In this document: positions 6,070 through 7,554 of the stretch, piece after piece
Numbering within the stretch: the stretch's first letter is position 1
Layout: every line of letters begins with the position of its first letter
From: Bryobacterales bacterium
GTDB taxonomy: Bacteria > Acidobacteriota > Terriglobia > Bryobacterales > Bryobacteraceae
Direction of reading: 5' to 3'
NCBI GenBank assembly: GCA_003132905.1
Contig: PKZC01000410.1
Coordinates: forward strand, 1 to 7,554
Length of the DNA stretch: 7,554 nt
Made by a program: the position numbers and the translations under genes
The notes under the pieces: generated by a model
Seen by the model: the letters and a program-made list of their open reading frames with translations, nothing else
Database searches by the model: none
What the model was told of the DNA's origin: nothing

Positions 6070-6073
6070 CTTA

Positions 6074-6080
6074 AAGGAGG
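6074..6080 (+). promoter_or_regulatory. Strong Shine-Dalgarno AAGGAGG
   Basis: AAGGAGG lies 5 nt before the ATG of the VOC gene and matches the anti-Shine-Dalgarno sequence almost fully. It is much stronger than the site of the gene before it, which suggests high independent translation and fixes the start codon. Confidence 0.85.
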
Positions 6081-6085
6081 CGTTC

Positions 6086-6583
6086 ATGCGCCGCATCATC
6101 ACCTGTATCGCGTTTTTTGCCGCCGGCATCGGAGTAGGAACTTTTCTGATGCAGCCCGGCCGAGCCCAAACCACTCCCGTTTCCGGCCTGCGCCTCAACC
6201 ACGTCGGAATCTATGTCAAGGATTTCGATGAGTCCATGCGCTTCTACACCCAGACCATGGGCTTCCGCGAAGCCTTCACCATTAAGAATGCCGAGGGCAA
6301 ACCTGTCCTCGCCTATCTTCAGATCACGCGCGACACGTTCCTGGAATTAGCGCCATCCACGGCCGATCGCCCCGTCGGTTTGAGCCACATCGGCATCTGG
6401 CCGGAAGACATGACCGCGGCCGTCGCCGCCCTGCGCGCGCACGGCGTTATGGTGGCCGATCCGCGTACCGGGTCGACGAAAACCAGCATCACCAATGTCA
6501 TCGATCCCAACGGCGTCCGCCTGGAACTGGTCGATTTTCTGGCCGGCTCTCTCCCTAAGAAAGCCATGGACGAATACAAATAG
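6086..6583 (+). CDS. Exported VOC (glyoxalase/bleomycin-resistance/dioxygenase) superfamily protein
   Basis: The 165-residue product has an N-terminal signal or anchor (MRRIITCIAFFAAGIGVGTF, probable cleavage near GRAQ), then one VOC module made of two beta-alpha-beta-beta-beta halves. The four usual metal-ligand positions are all present: His39 (LNHVGIYVKD), Glu87 (FLELAP), His101 (LSHIGIWPEDM) and Glu147 (RLELVDF), plus NVIDPNGVRLELVDF near the end, which is typical of the superfamily. It is therefore likely a metal-dependent enzyme acting outside the cytoplasm; the substrate is unknown. It is not ArsI, the arsenic-carbon lyase of the same superfamily, because the mature protein has no cysteine while ArsI needs vicinal cysteines. 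Export is less common for this superfamily. The start is fixed by AAGGAGG 5 nt upstream. The arsR promoter follows 12 bp after the stop codon. Confidence 0.9.
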   Translation: MRRIITCIAFFAAGIGVGTFLMQPGRAQTTPVSGLRLNHVGIYVKDFDESMRFYTQTMGFREAFTIKNAEGKPVLAYLQITRDTFLELAPSTADRPVGLSHIGIWPEDMTAAVAALRAHGVMVADPRTGSTKTSITNVIDPNGVRLELVDFLAGSLPKKAMDEYK

Positions 6584-6595
6584 TACGAGGGCTCC

Positions 6596-6623
6596 TTGAC
6601 AGTTTCCATATTTCTGCTATTGT
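6596..6623 (+). promoter_or_regulatory. Sigma-70-like promoter of arsR
   Basis: A perfect -35 TTGACA (6596-6601) is followed after 16 bp by TATTGT (6618-6623), which matches the -10 consensus at four of six positions. The predicted transcription start is near 6630, the A of the arsR ATG, so the message would be leaderless or nearly so. A weak dyad CnATA-N7-TATnG (6606-6622) lies inside the spacer and -10, where a repressor such as ArsR could block polymerase. Confidence 0.65.
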
Positions 6624-6629
6624 CGAAGT

Positions 6630-6986
6630 ATGGCTGCCGCCAAGGCAAAAACATCCGCTGAGCAAATCGCCAAGTACGCCGACATGTTCACGGCGATCGG
6701 CACCGAGCCGCGCCTGCGCATCATGCAGCTTCTTCTGTCCGCCCACCCGGAGGGCCTCGTGGTCGGCGAAATCCAAAGCGAATTGGGCATTCCGAATTCC
6801 ACTCTTTCGCACCACTTGGAAAAGCTGAAGAACGAAGATCTGGTCAAGGTGCGCCGCGAGAGCACCTTCCTCTGGTACACCGCCAATACACAAGTTCTGG
6901 AAGAGCTGCTCGGCTTTCTATACGCCGAATGCTGCACCCGCAACAAGGCCATCAAACCCGAAGCCATCGTCACTCTGTGTAAGTAA
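6630..6986 (+). CDS. arsR: ArsR/SmtB-family metalloregulator with C-terminal Cys-Cys site
   Basis: The 118-residue product is a winged-helix repressor of usual family length. Helix region: FTAIGTEPRLRIMQLLLSA (20-38); recognition helix: IPNSTLSHHLEKLKNEDLV (54-72); wing: VKVRRESTFLWYTAN (72-86). The ELCVCDL-type metal site of E. coli-like ArsR is absent: the equivalent stretch reads SELGIPNST without cysteine. Instead, Cys101 and Cys102 lie in the C-terminal helix (LYAECCTRN) and Cys117 is the penultimate residue. This recalls the Acidithiobacillus ferrooxidans-type ArsR, whose arsenite site uses a C-terminal Cys-Cys plus a third cysteine. Arsenite sensing is supported by arsM 9 bp downstream. 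Autorepression is inferred from the promoter overlap. No good Shine-Dalgarno precedes the ATG, consistent with leaderless translation. Confidence 0.92.
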   Translation: MAAAKAKTSAEQIAKYADMFTAIGTEPRLRIMQLLLSAHPEGLVVGEIQSELGIPNSTLSHHLEKLKNEDLVKVRRESTFLWYTANTQVLEELLGFLYAECCTRNKAIKPEAIVTLCK

Positions 6987-6991
6987 AGGAG
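6986..6991 (+). promoter_or_regulatory. Shine-Dalgarno of arsM overlapping the arsR stop codon
   Basis: AAGGAG starts with the last A of the arsR stop codon TAA and lies 4 nt before the arsM ATG. This supports the chosen arsM start and joint translation of the two genes from one message. Confidence 0.8.
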
Positions 6992-6995
6992 CTCC

Positions 6996-7554
6996 ATGGA
7001 AATCAAAGATGTAGTGAAAGAAAAGTATGGTCAAGCCGCTTTGCGTGTGACCACCGGCGGCAGTTCCTGTTGCGGAGCAGCTTCGGCTATCGATGGATGC
7101 GATCCCATCACGTCGGATCTTTACGATCTCAACCAGACCTCCCAGCTGCCGGAAGCCGCTGTAAAAGCCTCGCTCGGCTGCGGCAACCCTACCGCATTGG
7201 CTCAACTGAATCCCGGCGAAACTGTGCTGGACCTCGGCTCGGGCGGCGGCATCGACGTCCTGCTCTCGGCTCGCCGTGTCGGCCCCACCGGCAAAGCCTA
7301 CGGTCTCGACATGACCGATGAAATGCTGGCACTCGCGCGCGACAACCAACGCAAGGCTGGCGTCGAAAATGTCGAATTTCTCAAAGGCGAAATGGAAAAC
7401 ATCCCGCTGCCCGACAATTCGGTCGACGTGGTCATTTCCAATTGCGTCATTAATCTCTCGGCCGACAAAGATCGAGTGCTCGGCGAAGCGTTTCGCGTCT
7501 TGAAACCCGGTGGACGCTTTGCCGTCTCCGACGTCGTGGTGCGGGGGGAAGTCC
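6996..7554 (+). CDS. arsM: Arsenite S-adenosylmethionine methyltransferase, N-terminal part
   Basis: The frame runs from ATG 6996 to the window edge and gives 186 residues of a protein usually about 260-290 long. ArsM transfers methyl groups from S-adenosylmethionine to trivalent arsenic in the cytoplasm, yielding mono- to trimethylated species. The SAM-binding motif I is [12 protein letters not shown] (77-88), the acidic ribose-binding loop is GLDMTDEM (103-110), and [17 protein letters not shown] (138-154) is highly typical. Two of the conserved arsenic-binding cysteines are visible: Cys62 in SLGCGNP and Cys150 in ISNCVIN; the third is expected beyond the edge. The N-terminus has extra cysteines (Cys25-Cys26, Cys35), common in bacterial ArsM. 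It lies 9 bp after arsR with AAGGAG overlapping that stop codon, so it is most likely arsenite-inducible. Confidence 0.95.
   Translation, partial: MEIKDVVKEKYGQAALRVTTGGSSCCGAASAIDGCDPITSDLYDLNQTSQLPEAAVKASLGCGNPTALAQLNPGETVLDLGSGGGIDVLLSARRVGPTGKAYGLDMTDEMLALARDNQRKAGVENVEFLKGEMENIPLPDNSVDVVISNCVINLSADKDRVLGEAFRVLKPGGRFAVSDVVVRGEV

Noticed and set aside
6086..6583. VOC protein as ArsI (C-As lyase)
   Set aside because: ArsI needs vicinal cysteines and is cytoplasmic. This protein has no cysteine after the signal sequence and appears exported.

Overview
The window looks like chromosomal DNA from a Gram-negative, GC-moderate soil-type bacterium, most plausibly an Acidobacterium of the Solibacter/Bryobacter kind. 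The main clue is the exported 'PDFSGVW' protein near the middle, a type I associate with that phylum. The heavy-metal RND operon, the PAS-LuxR regulator and the ArsR-ArsM pair fit but do not prove it. No tRNA, rRNA, CRISPR array, transposase or integrase is visible.

Left part (1-2860, minus strand): a tripartite metal efflux operon in the order outer-membrane channel (CzcC/TolC type), periplasmic adaptor lipoprotein (CzcB/CusB type), inner-membrane RND pump (CzcA/CusA type, cut by the window edge). The genes are tightly coupled: an ATGA overlap, then a TAG stop directly followed by ATG. A large imperfect palindrome (2877-2924) lies just upstream of the channel gene.

Centre-left (3081-4717): two regulators face each other tail to tail, 13 bp apart. 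One is a soluble receiver-LuxR response regulator, divergent from the efflux operon. The other is a membrane-anchored PAS-LuxR protein. Their DNA-binding domains are clearly paralogous. The receiver has an alanine where the conserved lysine should be, and the PAS-LuxR gene seems to carry a one-base frameshift (or sequencing error) at its 5' end. They are candidates for controlling the efflux operon, but this is inferred from position only.

Centre (4718-5210): about 490 bp without a convincing gene, rich in short inverted and direct repeats, including two sets of 10-bp tandem repeats. The second set runs into the GTG start of the next gene.

Right part (5211-7554, plus strand): a secreted protein of unknown function, an exported VOC-superfamily protein preceded by a palindrome and a strong Shine-Dalgarno, then an arsenic module. 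The module is an ArsR repressor with a C-terminal Cys-Cys site, read from a consensus-like promoter so close that the mRNA is probably leaderless, and an ArsM arsenite methyltransferase (cut by the window edge) 9 bp downstream. The window therefore pairs metal export on the left with arsenic methylation on the right.
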